Source: Mesorhizobium loti
Lineage (GTDB): Bacteria > Pseudomonadota > Alphaproteobacteria > Rhizobiales > Rhizobiaceae
Assembly (NCBI RefSeq): GCF_003148495.1
Contig: NZ_QGGH01000001.1
Coordinates: 516,347 to 580,346 of the forward strand
Length of the DNA stretch: 64,000 bases
Direction: 5' to 3'
Position 1 is the first letter of the stretch. The number at the start of each line of letters is the position of its first letter. The position numbers were made by a program, and so were the translations under genes. A model generated the notes under the pieces. That model ran no database searches and was not told where the DNA came from. It worked only from the letters and a program-made list of their open reading frames with translations. Shown piece by piece: positions 26,239-36,957 of this stretch.

Positions 26239-26688
26239 TTCTCTATCCCATCATCTTACCCGCCAAAAATAATGGCATTGGATGATGCGGAGTGCAACGG
26301 CGCGAGACAGCCATTTTAGATTAAAGCATTGATATTGCCTTATGATTTTCATTGATTGAGACGACATGAGACAGCAATATGGCTGTCGCTCTCTCCGCCA
26401 TTTCCATAGTAAAATCAATAAGTTACTCTTATTTTAGGACTGTCATGCCTTGGCGGAACATGAAAACCCGCACGAGGCGGATTCTATCGTTACCATGTGA
26501 CGACTGTCAGACTGGTAGCAGCACATCGTCTGGGCCCATCCTGTCTGGCTAGGTCCTTCGGTCGATCGCGCAGGCCGTATACTCGCGGCGTTGTTATGCG
26601 AACAAGCCCATAAAGTTTTATTCGCATTTTAACTAATGAAGCTCATCCTACTAGATGGTGTGGTATCGACTCGCGGGGGCAGAGTGGA
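26239..26688. other. Gene-free region upstream of the integrase with inverted repeats and candidate att site
   Basis: This roughly 450-base region holds no convincing gene. It is AT-richer than its surroundings. It contains the inverted pair GACAGCCAT (26306-26314) / ATGGCTGTC (26379-26387) and a second direct GAGACAGC (26304 and 26368). Just after comes a tRNA-Ser-like acceptor end (see next entry). It is the likely right junction of the accessory element. Confidence 0.5.
26389..26400 (+). other. Candidate attachment site core resembling the 3' end of a tRNA-Ser gene
   Basis: CTCTCTCCGCCA equals the 3' acceptor strand, discriminator G and CCA of many bacterial tRNA-Ser genes. No T-arm or tRNA body precedes it, so it would be the duplicated short repeat and not the gene. 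The partner copy, expected beyond the left edge, is not in the window. Confidence 0.35.
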
Positions 26689-26985
26689 ATGACTGACCTG
26701 GATGACGAGGATGACGTCCTAAAACCCAGCCCATCCAAACGCTGGCGAACAATGGCTCTGAAGACAGCACAGTTTGTCCCCCCTGTTATTTCGATAGGGT
26801 GTGCTATCACAGTTGGCTACTTTGCCTATATGGCCGCCAACCAAAAACCGCCGGCCGATATAGCAGCACTGGCAGTGTCGATCCTCAAGTCCAGCGATGC
26901 GTCCCCGGAAATGCGGGAATGGGCCGCGGACGCCATAGGAATACAGAACGATATTGGAATGCCGGCCAAATCCATTCAGCAATGA
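26689..26985 (+). CDS. Hypothetical single-pass membrane protein
   Basis: The 98-residue product has an acidic start (MTDLDDEDDVLK), one transmembrane helix around residues 28-49 (FVPPVISIGCAITVGYFAYM) and a soluble helical tail (DASPEMREWAADAIGI). I know no function. It is the first gene right of the presumed element junction. Confidence 0.65.
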   Translation: MTDLDDEDDVLKPSPSKRWRTMALKTAQFVPPVISIGCAITVGYFAYMAANQKPPADIAALAVSILKSSDASPEMREWAADAIGIQNDIGMPAKSIQQ

Positions 26986-27266
26986 AACTGGGGCAAGCGC
27001 AGATCGCCAGGCGCATATGCCGCCCGATATCGGCGCTAGACCGGGTATCTGACGCAAGGCCACAGACACTTTCCCGAAGCCGCTCAGCAAAGCCAGCTCC
27101 GCGCAAAAGCGCCTTCGAAACAGCCGCTTTGACAGCAGTCGGGCACGCTCAAAAAAACGTACAGGTCCAGCTCGGAACCTCCCGATCCTTCGTGCGTTTC
27201 TTGGCGTCCCGTTCGCGGACCCGCCCGGATTTCTCCAAGCGCGCGATAAAATCAGGAGCCCGCTTC

Positions 27267-27569
27267 ATGCACGACAAGCTGTTTCATTCACCGGTCGCAC
27301 TGTCCGTCGGCCTCGGTTTCAAGCGCGAGATTGCCTCGCTGGCCGAAATGCACGATTTTCTGACCGACTGGACGACCTCCCGCCGCGGCCCGCTTTACCG
27401 CAATGCGGTCAAGGCGTGTGACCTCGCCATTCCGGGCTATGTGACCATCGAGCAGGCACGCCGGGCGCTGCTCGAATTCGCGCAGGCTACCGGCATCCTG
27501 TGGCCTGACCTCGAGCCGGTCGCGGGCGTGCACGCCGTTGCGCGTGGTTATGGTGGTTATGCCGCCTGA
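27267..27569 (+). CDS. DUF982 family protein
   Basis: The 100-residue protein (MHDKLFHSPVALSVGLGFKR, EMHDFLTDWTTSRRGPLY, AVKACDLAIPGYVTIEQARR) matches DUF982, a family restricted largely to rhizobia and present in many copies; function unknown. The ATG at 27267 follows ATCAGGAGCCCG, a good ribosome-binding site, whereas the longer frame upstream is not conserved. A strong terminator follows 51 bases after the stop. Confidence 0.85.
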   Translation: MHDKLFHSPVALSVGLGFKREIASLAEMHDFLTDWTTSRRGPLYRNAVKACDLAIPGYVTIEQARRALLEFAQATGILWPDLEPVAGVHAVARGYGGYAA

Positions 27570-27620
27570 AGATCGATGCCACCCTTCCATCGTGGTGGCC
27601 AAAGCCACATAAGCCACAAC

Positions 27621-27656
27621 AGAAAGCCCGGCTTGGCCCTCCCAGCCGGGCTTTCT
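27621..27656 (+). terminator. Strong rho-independent terminator after the DUF982 gene
   Basis: AGAAAGCCCGGCT (27621-27633) pairs perfectly with AGCCGGGCTTTCT (27644-27656) and is followed by CTTTTCC. Confidence 0.85.
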
Positions 27657-27837
27657 CTTTTCCTGCGACCCTGCAGCTGAGCCTGACGACGTTGCGCCTT
27701 CCGTGACAATTAACTTGTCGAACCTGTGCGTCGCACCGGCTGCAGGAAATCGCCGAGTTCGATCAACCTATATCGGCATGATGCGGGAGCCGCGCTAGAT
27801 CGTTTAGGCGCGGCCCACCGATCATTCTTTTACGGAT

Positions 27838-28341
27838 CTACGCGGCTTCCGCGGCGACGTTCACGGCCGACTCCGCGAGCTGCGTCAGCGCTTCGTCGGT
27901 GGCCTTTTCTTCCTTCAGCGTCGCTTCAAGCAACGTCGCGGCCTCGTTCAGGCCGAGTTCTCCGGCCCAGGTCCTCAGCGTGCCATAGCGTGAGATCTCG
28001 TAGTGTTCGACCGCTTGCGCGGCAGCCAGCAGGCCGGCGTCGAGCGCGGGAGATCCCTTGTACTCCTCCATGATCTCGGCGCCTTCCTCGGTGATGCCCA
28101 TGATGGCCGCACAGGTCTTGCCGGCCGGCTTCTTGCCGATGACGCCAAAGACCTTCTCCAATCTTGCGACATGTCCTTCGGTCTCGGTCCGGTGCTTTTC
28201 GAAGGCGGCTTTCAGGTCGGCACTTTGCGCGGCCTTGGCCATTTTCGGCAACGTCGCCAGTATCTTCTTTTCGGCGAAATAGATGTCTTTCAGCGTGTCG
28301 TGAAACAGGTCTTCGAGCATCTTCTGCTTTGCCATTGTCAT
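27838..28341 (-). CDS. DUF892 (YciF/YciE) ferritin-like protein
   Basis: The 167-residue helical protein belongs to DUF892: LEDLFHDTLKDIYFAEKKIL, then LKAAFEKHRTETEGHVARLE and AQAVEHYEISRYGTLRTWAG carry the Glu/His ligands of a ferritin-like di-iron site. Family members are induced by osmotic or envelope stress in enterobacteria; the enzymatic role is not settled. It is divergent from the kdp locus. The region 28342-28600 between them carries no gene and must hold the kdp promoter; CTTTATAAAATT near 28416 is the most AT-rich patch. Confidence 0.87.
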   Translation of the reverse strand: MTMAKQKMLEDLFHDTLKDIYFAEKKILATLPKMAKAAQSADLKAAFEKHRTETEGHVARLEKVFGVIGKKPAGKTCAAIMGITEEGAEIMEEYKGSPALDAGLLAAAQAVEHYEISRYGTLRTWAGELGLNEAATLLEATLKEEKATDEALTQLAESAVNVAAEAA

Positions 28342-28600
28342 GTCCTTTGGTGCGTGAGCCCTCAGGTCGACAATCTCGCATGGGAGGATTTGTTCCGTCC
28401 GCTTCGAACGGAAATCTTTATAAAATTCCTATTTCTTTCCACTCCGCCCCGTCTCGAACCTTTATGGCGATCGGGTCCATATTCCACCTTGAGAAAACAC
28501 ATCCGGTACCGCCGCCTCAATGCGACGGGCCGTTTCAGGGTATTGCGAACCTTTCCATCAAGGGCACAAAGTACAAAAGCAGACACAAGGAACAAACACG

Positions 28601-28681
28601 ATGGATATCGTCGTTCTCGGGATCGGGATTTTGTTTTTCACCCTTTCCTTCGCCTACATCAAAGCCTGTGACATTCTTTAA
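28601..28681 (+). CDS. 26-residue membrane peptide upstream of kdpF
   Basis: The frame encodes MDIVVLGIGILFFTLSFAYI followed by KACDIL: one hydrophobic helix with an acidic cap and a short polar end. AAGG lies a few bases upstream of the ATG. It is 15 bases before kdpF and in the same orientation. Peptides of this form ahead of kdpF are known to me from other genomes but usually go unannotated. It may be a second small subunit or stabiliser of KdpFABC; that role is inference. Confidence 0.65.
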   Translation: MDIVVLGIGILFFTLSFAYIKACDIL

Positions 28682-28696
28682 CGCGAGGACCGCAAA

Positions 28697-28786
28697 ATGC
28701 TCGTCGACTATATTCTCGGTGGCGGCGTGACGCTGTTCCTGCTCGTCTACCTGACATACGCCCTCGTTCGCCCAGAACGCTTCTGA
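28697..28786 (+). CDS. kdpF: KdpF, small subunit of the potassium-transporting P-type ATPase
   Basis: The 29-residue protein [20 protein letters not shown] ending YALVRPERF is a typical KdpF: a single transmembrane helix and the conserved ALxxPERF end. KdpF stabilises the KdpABC complex in the inner membrane. It sits directly upstream of kdpA. Confidence 0.9.
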   Translation: MLVDYILGGGVTLFLLVYLTYALVRPERF

Positions 28787-28820
28787 CCGCAACTGGCGCA
28801 AGGCACGGAAAGCTACAACC

Positions 28821-30524
28821 ATGACTCTCAACGGATGGCTACAGATCCTCGTCTACTGCGGGATCGTCGTTTTGCTGGTGAAGCCGCTTGGCGGCTATAT
28901 GTATCGCGTCTTCAACGGCGACCGGACATTTCTTTCGCCGGTTCTAGGCCCGATTGAACGCGGGCTCTATCGCATCGCGGGAACCAGCGAGCGCGAGGAA
29001 CAACACTGGACCGCCTATGCGGCAGGCATCATGTTCTTCAGCGTTGCCAGCTTCCTGGTGCTTTATTTCCTGCAGCGGCTGCAAGGCGTCTTGCCTTACA
29101 ATCCGGCCGGCATGACTGCAGTCGAACAGAATCTTGCCTTCAACACCGCTGCCAGCTTCGTGACCAACACCAACTGGCAGAACTATGGCGGCGAAAGCAC
29201 GATGTCCTACCTCGTACAGATGGCCGGCCTCACCGTGCAGAACTTCATGTCGGCGGCGGTTGGTATCGCTATCGCGGTCGCGCTGATCCGTGGCTTTGCC
29301 CGCGCGTCGGTCAAGTCCATCGGCAATTTCTGGGTCGATATGACCCGGTGCACGCTCTACGTGCTGCTGCCGCTCTGCATCATCCTGACCCTTGTCTATG
29401 TCTGGCTCGGCATGCCGCAGACGCTCGGTCCGTATGTCAACGCCACGACACTGGAAGGTGCCCAGCAGACGATAGCGGTCGGCCCCGTCGCGTCGCAGAT
29501 CGCCATCAAGATGCTTGGCACCAATGGCGGCGGCTTCTTCAACGCCAACGCCGCGCATCCGTTCGAGAACCCCGACGCGATCTCCAACCTGATCCAGATG
29601 GTGTCGATCTTCGCGCTCGGCGCGGCGCTGACCAATGTCTTCGGCCGCATGGTCGGCAACCAGCGCCAGGGCTGGGCGATCCTGGCCACCATGAGTGTTC
29701 TGTTCATCGCCGGTGTCGCCGTCTGTTACTGGGCGGAAGCCGCCGGCAATCCGCTGGTGCACGCGCTTGGCATCGACGGCGGCAATATGGAAGGCAAGGA
29801 GAGCCGCTTCGGGGTCGCCATGTCGGCACTGTTCGCGGTCGTCACCACCGCCGCGTCCTGCGGCGCGGTCAACGCCATGCATGACAGCTTCACGGCACTC
29901 GGCGGCTTCATCCCGATGATCAACATGCAACTCGGCGAAGTCATCGTCGGCGGCGTCGGCGCCGGTTTCTATGGCATCCTGATGTTCATCGTGGTCGCGG
30001 TCTTCGTTGCCGGCCTGATGGTTGGCCGCACACCCGAATATCTTGGCAAGAAGATCGAGGCCAAGGAGGTCAAGATGGCAATGCTGGCAATCCTGTGCCT
30101 GCCGCTGGCGATGCTGACATTCACGGCCATTGCGGTGGTTCTGCCAAGCGCTGTGGCGTCGATCGCCAATGGCGGGCCGCATGGCTTCTCCGAGGTACTC
30201 TACGCCTACACCTCGGCGGCGGCGAACAACGGCTCGGCCTTTGGCGGCCTCAGCGGCAACACGCCCTGGTACAACATAACGCTCGGCATCACCATGCTGA
30301 TGGGTCGCTTCCTGGTCATCATTCCGGCGCTGGCCATCGCCGGCTCGCTGGTGGCGAAGAAGACGATTCCGGCCTCCGCCGGCACCTTCCCGACCGATGG
30401 CCCGCTGTTCGTCGGTCTGCTGGTTGGTGTCATCCTCATCGTCGTCGGCCTGACCTTCTTCCCGGCATTGGCGATCGGACCGATCGTCGAACATCTGGCG
30501 ATGATCCATGGGCAGACCTTCTGA
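28821..30524 (+). CDS. kdpA: KdpA, potassium-binding and channel subunit
   Basis: The 567-residue polytopic protein has the four selectivity-filter-like regions of the SKT superfamily, for example [39 protein letters not shown], and [19 protein letters not shown]. It imports K+ through the membrane in the high-affinity KdpFABC complex. Length equals that of the E. coli protein (557). A long open frame on the other strand is only its shadow. Eight bases after its stop starts a small membrane protein gene. Confidence 0.97.
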   Translation: MTLNGWLQILVYCGIVVLLVKPLGGYMYRVFNGDRTFLSPVLGPIERGLYRIAGTSEREEQHWTAYAAGIMFFSVASFLVLYFLQRLQGVLPYNPAGMTAVEQNLAFNTAASFVTNTNWQNYGGESTMSYLVQMAGLTVQNFMSAAVGIAIAVALIRGFARASVKSIGNFWVDMTRCTLYVLLPLCIILTLVYVWLGMPQTLGPYVNATTLEGAQQTIAVGPVASQIAIKMLGTNGGGFFNANAAHPFENPDAISNLIQMVSIFALGAALTNVFGRMVGNQRQGWAILATMSVLFIAGVAVCYWAEAAGNPLVHALGIDGGNMEGKESRFGVAMSALFAVVTTAASCGAVNAMHDSFTALGGFIPMINMQLGEVIVGGVGAGFYGILMFIVVAVFVAGLMVGRTPEYLGKKIEAKEVKMAMLAILCLPLAMLTFTAIAVVLPSAVASIANGGPHGFSEVLYAYTSAAANNGSAFGGLSGNTPWYNITLGITMLMGRFLVIIPALAIAGSLVAKKTIPASAGTFPTDGPLFVGLLVGVILIVVGLTFFPALAIGPIVEHLAMIHGQTF

Positions 30525-30531
30525 TACCGCC

Positions 30532-30737
30532 ATGTCCTGGTTCAACACCATGCGTCGCAAGGCTAGGCCCAAGGCCGACAATGAGGGGGAGGCGGATCCC
30601 CCTCCCTTCCCGAGCGTATCCACATTCCTGGGCATCGCGGCAGTCATGATCGTGATCTGGCTGCTGGCCTACGGCCCGCCCTTTTCGGCATCCGATCGAT
30701 CGGTGCCATCCACCAACACCGATACTGGAGCCATCAA

Positions 30738-30741
<4 letters not shown>
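30532..30741 (+). CDS. Small membrane protein between kdpA and kdpB
   Basis: The 69-residue frame starts [20 protein letters not shown], has one transmembrane helix ([17 protein letters not shown], about residues 32-48) and a short polar tail ([18 protein letters not shown]). It begins 8 bases after kdpA and its stop overlaps the kdpB start (ATGA), so it is embedded in the operon and co-translated. It is not a standard Kdp subunit. A role in assembly or regulation is inference. Confidence 0.7.
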
Positions 30742-32831
<2,090 letters not shown>

Positions 32832-32841
32832 CTCTTTGTTT

Positions 32842-32891
32842 TAACGCAATTCCGGACGGAAAACCGCTTCACACTTTTCCTGGAATTGCTT
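32842..32891. repeat. Rhizobial palindromic intergenic repeat, copy 1 (between kdpB and kdpC)
   Basis: Bases from CGCAATTCCGGACGGAAAAC to TTTTCCTGGAATTGCTT form a dyad (CGCAATTCC / GGAATTGC outer arms; GGAAAA / TTTTCC inner arms) around CCGCTTCACAC. Near-identical copies lie at 49181-49251 and, shorter, at 63409-63440. This element is frequent in Mesorhizobium intergenic DNA by my recollection. Confidence 0.8.
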
Positions 32892-32905
32892 TGAGGAACA
32901 CGTCC

Positions 32906-33469
32906 ATGCTCACCCAGATAAGACCCGCGATCATCATGATCGTCTTCTTCACGGTGCTGACCGGCCTGATCTATCCGATCGGCATGACCGGCATCGCCCA
33001 GGCCCTGTTCCCGCGTCAGGCCAATGGCAGCTTGATCGAGAAGGACGGCAAGGTCATCGGCTCCGAACTGATCGGCCAGGGCTTTGCCAGCGACCGTTAT
33101 TTCCATGGTCGCCCCTCGGCTGCCGGCGACGGCTACAACGCCGCCGCCTCGAGCGGCAGCAACCTCGGCCCAACCAATCCCAAGCTGATCGATCGCATCA
33201 AGGGCGACGCCGAGAAGTTGAAAGCGGAAAACCCGAACCAGCCTGTTCCGATGGACCTGGTGACGACCTCCGGCAGCGGCCTCGATCCTGATATCAGCCC
33301 GGAAGCCGCCTATTTCCAGGTCGCCCGGGTGGCCAAAGCCAGGGGTATCGACGAGGCCAAGATCAAGGCGCTTGTCGATAGCCAGGTCGAGGGCAGGGAG
33401 CTCGGCTTCATGGGCGAGCCGGTGGTCAATGTGCTCGGTCTCAACCTTGCGCTGGACGCCGCGAAATAG
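32906..33469 (+). CDS. kdpC: KdpC, potassium-transporting ATPase subunit C
   Basis: The 187-residue protein has one N-terminal transmembrane helix ([20 protein letters not shown]) and the periplasmic KdpC domain ([51 protein letters not shown]). KdpC bridges KdpA and KdpB and raises ATP affinity. The ATG at 32906 lies after TTGAGGAACACG. A palindromic repeat separates it from kdpB and could affect relative expression. Confidence 0.96.
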   Translation: MLTQIRPAIIMIVFFTVLTGLIYPIGMTGIAQALFPRQANGSLIEKDGKVIGSELIGQGFASDRYFHGRPSAAGDGYNAAASSGSNLGPTNPKLIDRIKGDAEKLKAENPNQPVPMDLVTTSGSGLDPDISPEAAYFQVARVAKARGIDEAKIKALVDSQVEGRELGFMGEPVVNVLGLNLALDAAK

Positions 33470-33526
33470 TGAATGGTACGGGCCGGGGATCGACAGTATC
33501 CCCGGCGCCATCCATGATCGATCCCG

Positions 33527-36256
33527 ATGCCGGACGACAGAAGCAACGACACCAGACCTTCTCCCGACGCACTGCTTGATCATGCCGAGCGGGAGGCGCG
33601 AGGCCGCCTGCGCATATTCCTGGGCGCAGCACCGGGCGTCGGCAAGACCTACGAGATGCTGATGTCGGGCCGCGCCAGGTTGGCCGACGGCGTGGATGTG
33701 GTGATCGGTGTCGTCGAGACGCATGGCCGCAAGGAAACACTGGCTCTGGTCGAGGGATATGAGGTCATTCCCCGCCGCAAGGTCGACTACAAGGGGCGTA
33801 TCCTCGACGAGATGGATATCGACGCCATCATTGCCCGGCGCCCGGCGCTGGTTCTCGTCGACGAGCTCGCCCATACCAATGCCCCTGGCAGCCGCCACCC
33901 CAAGCGCTATCTCGACGTCCAGGAAATCCTGACGCAAGGCATCGACGTCTACACGACGCTCAACATCCAGCATGTCGAAAGCCTGAACGATGTCGTCGCC
34001 CAGATCACCAAGGTCAGGGTCCGCGAGACGGTTCCCGATTCCATCATCGACCAGGCCGACGATGTCGAGATCATCGATCTCACCCCCGACGACCTGATCA
34101 AGCGGCTCGAGGAAGGCAAGGTCTATTTTCCCAACACCGCCCAGCGCGCGATCGAGAACTATTTCTCGCCGGGCAATCTGACGGCGCTCAGGGAGCTGGC
34201 GCTGCGCCGCACCGCGCAGCGCGTCGATGACCAACTGCTGATCCACATGCAGGCGCACGCCATTCCCGGACCGTGGGCAGCGGGGGAAAGGGTTCTGGTC
34301 TGCCTGGACGCGCGCCCGGGCGGAGCGGCCCGCGTGCGCTATGCACGCAGGCTGGCCGACCGGCTGCGTGCGCCGTGGATGGCGCTGCACGTCGATAGCA
34401 CTCGTTCGGCCAGCATGCCCGAGGACGACAAGGACCGGCTGGCGACGAACCTGCGCCTTGCCCAACAGCTTGGTGCCGAGGTGACCACCATTCCGGGTCA
34501 GAATGTGGCGCAGGACATCGTGCGTTATGCGACGGCGAACAATTTCACCCATATCGTGGTCGGCAGGCCGACCCGGTCGCGCTGGCGCGAATTGATCGAA
34601 GGCTCGCTCACCTATGATCTCATCCGCAATGCCGGCGACATCAGCGTCCATGTCATTTCGGGAACCGAACGCAACACAGAGACGGCGTCGAGGAGCGTCA
34701 GGACGGCGGACGAGCAGTGGCAGTTCCAAATCTGGCCTTATCTTCAGGCCACGGCCTATCTCATGGGCTCGCTCGCCTTTGCCGTCCTTCTCGATCAGTT
34801 TCTCGACGTTCGCAATCTGGCGATCATCTTTCTCATCGCGGTGCTGGCATCGGCGGTGACTGGCGGGCTCTGGCCGGCTCTTTATGCCTGTTTCGTCAGC
34901 GCGCTTGCGTTCAACTATTTCTTCCTGGAGCCGCGCTACACGCTGACCATTCGGGATCCGGAAAGCATTGTTGCGCTTGGCGTGTTCCTCGTCGTTGCGG
35001 TGATTGCCAGCAATCTGACGGCGCGCGTGCAGCGGCAGGCTGTCGCTGCCCGCTCACGGGCGCGGGCGACCGAGGACATCTACCTTTTTTCAAAGAAGCT
35101 AGCCGGTGCCGGCACGCTCGACGACGTCCTCTGGGCCACCGCCTTCCAGATCGCCTCGATGCTGAAGCTGCGGGTAGTGCTGCTCCTGCCGGAAGACGGA
35201 ACGATCACCGTCAAGGCCGGCTATCCGCCCGACGACACGCTAGCCGAGGCCGACATCGCCGCCGCCCGCTGGGCCTGGGAACACAACCGTGCCGCGGGTC
35301 GCGGCGCCGACACGCTTCCCGGCGCCAAGCGGCTCTATTTGCCCTTGCGGACGGGGCGTACGGCAATCGGTGTCGTCGGCCTCGACAATGACAAGCAGGG
35401 GCCGCTGCTGACGCCCGAGCAGCAGCGCCTGCTCGATGCGCTGGCCGACCAGGCAGCGGTCGCCATCGAGCGTATTCAACTGGTCGCCGACGTCGACCGC
35501 GCCAAGCTCGCAGCCGAGGCGGACCGGCTGCGCTCGGCGCTGCTTACCTCCATCTCGCATGATTTGAAGACGCCGCTCGCCGCCATCATGGGCGCGGCCG
35601 GCACGCTGAGGGAATTCGCACCGGCACTTCCCGAACATGACCGGGCAGAACTGCTGACGACCGTGCTCGATGAATCCGAGCGATTGAACCGCTTCATCGC
35701 CAATCTGCTCGACATGACCAAGATAGAGTCCGGCGCAATGGAGCCGAACTACGCCTTCCACTATGTCGGTGACATCGTCGGTTCTGCCTTGCAGAGAGCC
35801 AGGAAAATCATTGCCGAGCACAAGACCGAGACCGACATCCCATCAGATTTGCCGATGCTGAAGGTCGACCCCGTCCTGTTCGAGCAGGCGCTGTTCAATC
35901 TCCTCGACAATGCGGCGAAATATGCGCCGGCCGGTTCGACGATCCGCGTGCAGGGCTGGACCGACAACGGCTCCGTCCTCCTGCAGATCATGGATGAAGG
36001 GCCGGGCATTCCCCCTGGAGATCTGGAGCGGATTTTCGACACCTTTTACCGGGTGCGCAAGCGCGATCAGGTCCGTGCCGGCACCGGGCTCGGGCTGTCG
36101 ATCTGCCGTGGCTTCATCGAGGCGATGGGTGGCACGATCACGGCGGCAAACCGAACCGATCGTTCGGGCGCGGTCTTCACTATCAAGATGCCGAAGCCGG
36201 CGAACCCGCCCAATTTCGACGCCTCGAATACGGACGATCTGGGTGACTTGGCATGA
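33527..36256 (+). CDS. kdpD: KdpD, osmosensitive potassium-channel sensor histidine kinase
   Basis: The 909-residue kinase has the KdpD N-terminal domain with Walker A (GAAPGVGKT) and VLVDELAHTNAPGSRHPKR, a universal-stress-like segment (about 250-380), four transmembrane helices near 400-500, a GAF-like domain, and the histidine kinase core with His678 in SISHDLKTPL and GTGLGLSICRGFIEAMGG. It senses low K+ or osmotic stress and phosphorylates KdpE. Its stop overlaps kdpE (ATGA). No strong ribosome-binding site is seen, so it may rely on read-through from kdpC, 57 bases upstream. Confidence 0.96.
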   Translation: MPDDRSNDTRPSPDALLDHAEREARGRLRIFLGAAPGVGKTYEMLMSGRARLADGVDVVIGVVETHGRKETLALVEGYEVIPRRKVDYKGRILDEMDIDAIIARRPALVLVDELAHTNAPGSRHPKRYLDVQEILTQGIDVYTTLNIQHVESLNDVVAQITKVRVRETVPDSIIDQADDVEIIDLTPDDLIKRLEEGKVYFPNTAQRAIENYFSPGNLTALRELALRRTAQRVDDQLLIHMQAHAIPGPWAAGERVLVCLDARPGGAARVRYARRLADRLRAPWMALHVDSTRSASMPEDDKDRLATNLRLAQQLGAEVTTIPGQNVAQDIVRYATANNFTHIVVGRPTRSRWRELIEGSLTYDLIRNAGDISVHVISGTERNTETASRSVRTADEQWQFQIWPYLQATAYLMGSLAFAVLLDQFLDVRNLAIIFLIAVLASAVTGGLWPALYACFVSALAFNYFFLEPRYTLTIRDPESIVALGVFLVVAVIASNLTARVQRQAVAARSRARATEDIYLFSKKLAGAGTLDDVLWATAFQIASMLKLRVVLLLPEDGTITVKAGYPPDDTLAEADIAAARWAWEHNRAAGRGADTLPGAKRLYLPLRTGRTAIGVVGLDNDKQGPLLTPEQQRLLDALADQAAVAIERIQLVADVDRAKLAAEADRLRSALLTSISHDLKTPLAAIMGAAGTLREFAPALPEHDRAELLTTVLDESERLNRFIANLLDMTKIESGAMEPNYAFHYVGDIVGSALQRARKIIAEHKTETDIPSDLPMLKVDPVLFEQALFNLLDNAAKYAPAGSTIRVQGWTDNGSVLLQIMDEGPGIPPGDLERIFDTFYRVRKRDQVRAGTGLGLSICRGFIEAMGGTITAANRTDRSGAVFTIKMPKPANPPNFDASNTDDLGDLA

Positions 36257-36945
36257 CAAACTCGAACGTCAGGATATTGGTCGTCGATGACGAGCCGCCG
36301 ATCCGCAAGCTGCTTCGCGTCGGGCTCGGCAGCCAGGGCTACGCGATCAGCGAGGCGCCGAACGCCAAGGTGGCGATCGAACTGATGGAGGCGGAGAAGC
36401 CGGCCCTCGTCCTGCTCGACCTCGGCCTGCCCGGCATGAGCGGCCATGAGCTGCTGCGCAAATGGCGCGACGACGGTCTCGACATTCCGGTGGTCATCCT
36501 GTCCAGCCGCACCGACGAGGCCGGCATCGTCCAGGCTCTGGAACTTGGCGCCGACGACTATGTCACCAAACCCTTCGGTATGAACGAGTTGGTCGCACGC
36601 ATCCGCGTGGCGTTGCGGCACAAGTTCCAGCAGCAGGGTGAAAAACCGGTGTTCCACACCGGTGACCTTAGCGTCGATCTGGTCAAGCGCATCGTCAAGG
36701 TCGAGGGCAAGGACGTAAAACTCTCGCCGAAGGAATATGATATCCTGCGCATCCTGGTGCAGCACGCCGGCAAGGTGCTGACCCACCATTTCCTGTTGAA
36801 GCAGGTCTGGGGCGATTCAACCGACGTGCAGTATCTCAGGGTCTATGTCCGGCAGCTCAGGCAAAAGATCGAGAAGAGCCCCGACCAGCCGCGTTACATC
36901 ACCACCGAGACCGGCGTCGGCTATCGCCTGCGCGAGGTCGAGTGA
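36253..36945 (+). CDS. kdpE: KdpE, response regulator of the kdp operon
   Basis: The 230-residue OmpR-family regulator has a receiver domain with the acidic pair in VVDDEPP, the phosphorylated Asp56 in LLDLGLPGMSG and Lys near residue 107 (DDYVTKPFGMNEL). A winged-helix output domain follows (SPKEYDILRILVQHAGKVLT, TTETGVGYRLREVE). It activates kdp transcription. It ends 12 bases before the convergent MFS gene. Confidence 0.96.
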   Translation: MTNSNVRILVVDDEPPIRKLLRVGLGSQGYAISEAPNAKVAIELMEAEKPALVLLDLGLPGMSGHELLRKWRDDGLDIPVVILSSRTDEAGIVQALELGADDYVTKPFGMNELVARIRVALRHKFQQQGEKPVFHTGDLSVDLVKRIVKVEGKDVKLSPKEYDILRILVQHAGKVLTHHFLLKQVWGDSTDVQYLRVYVRQLRQKIEKSPDQPRYITTETGVGYRLREVE

Positions 36946-36957
36946 GCAGGTCAGGTT

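Noticed and set aside
26300..26400. Complete tRNA-Ser gene at the element end
   Set aside because: Only the acceptor 3' strand with CCA is present. There is no T-arm, anticodon arm or 5' acceptor strand in the preceding 90 bases.
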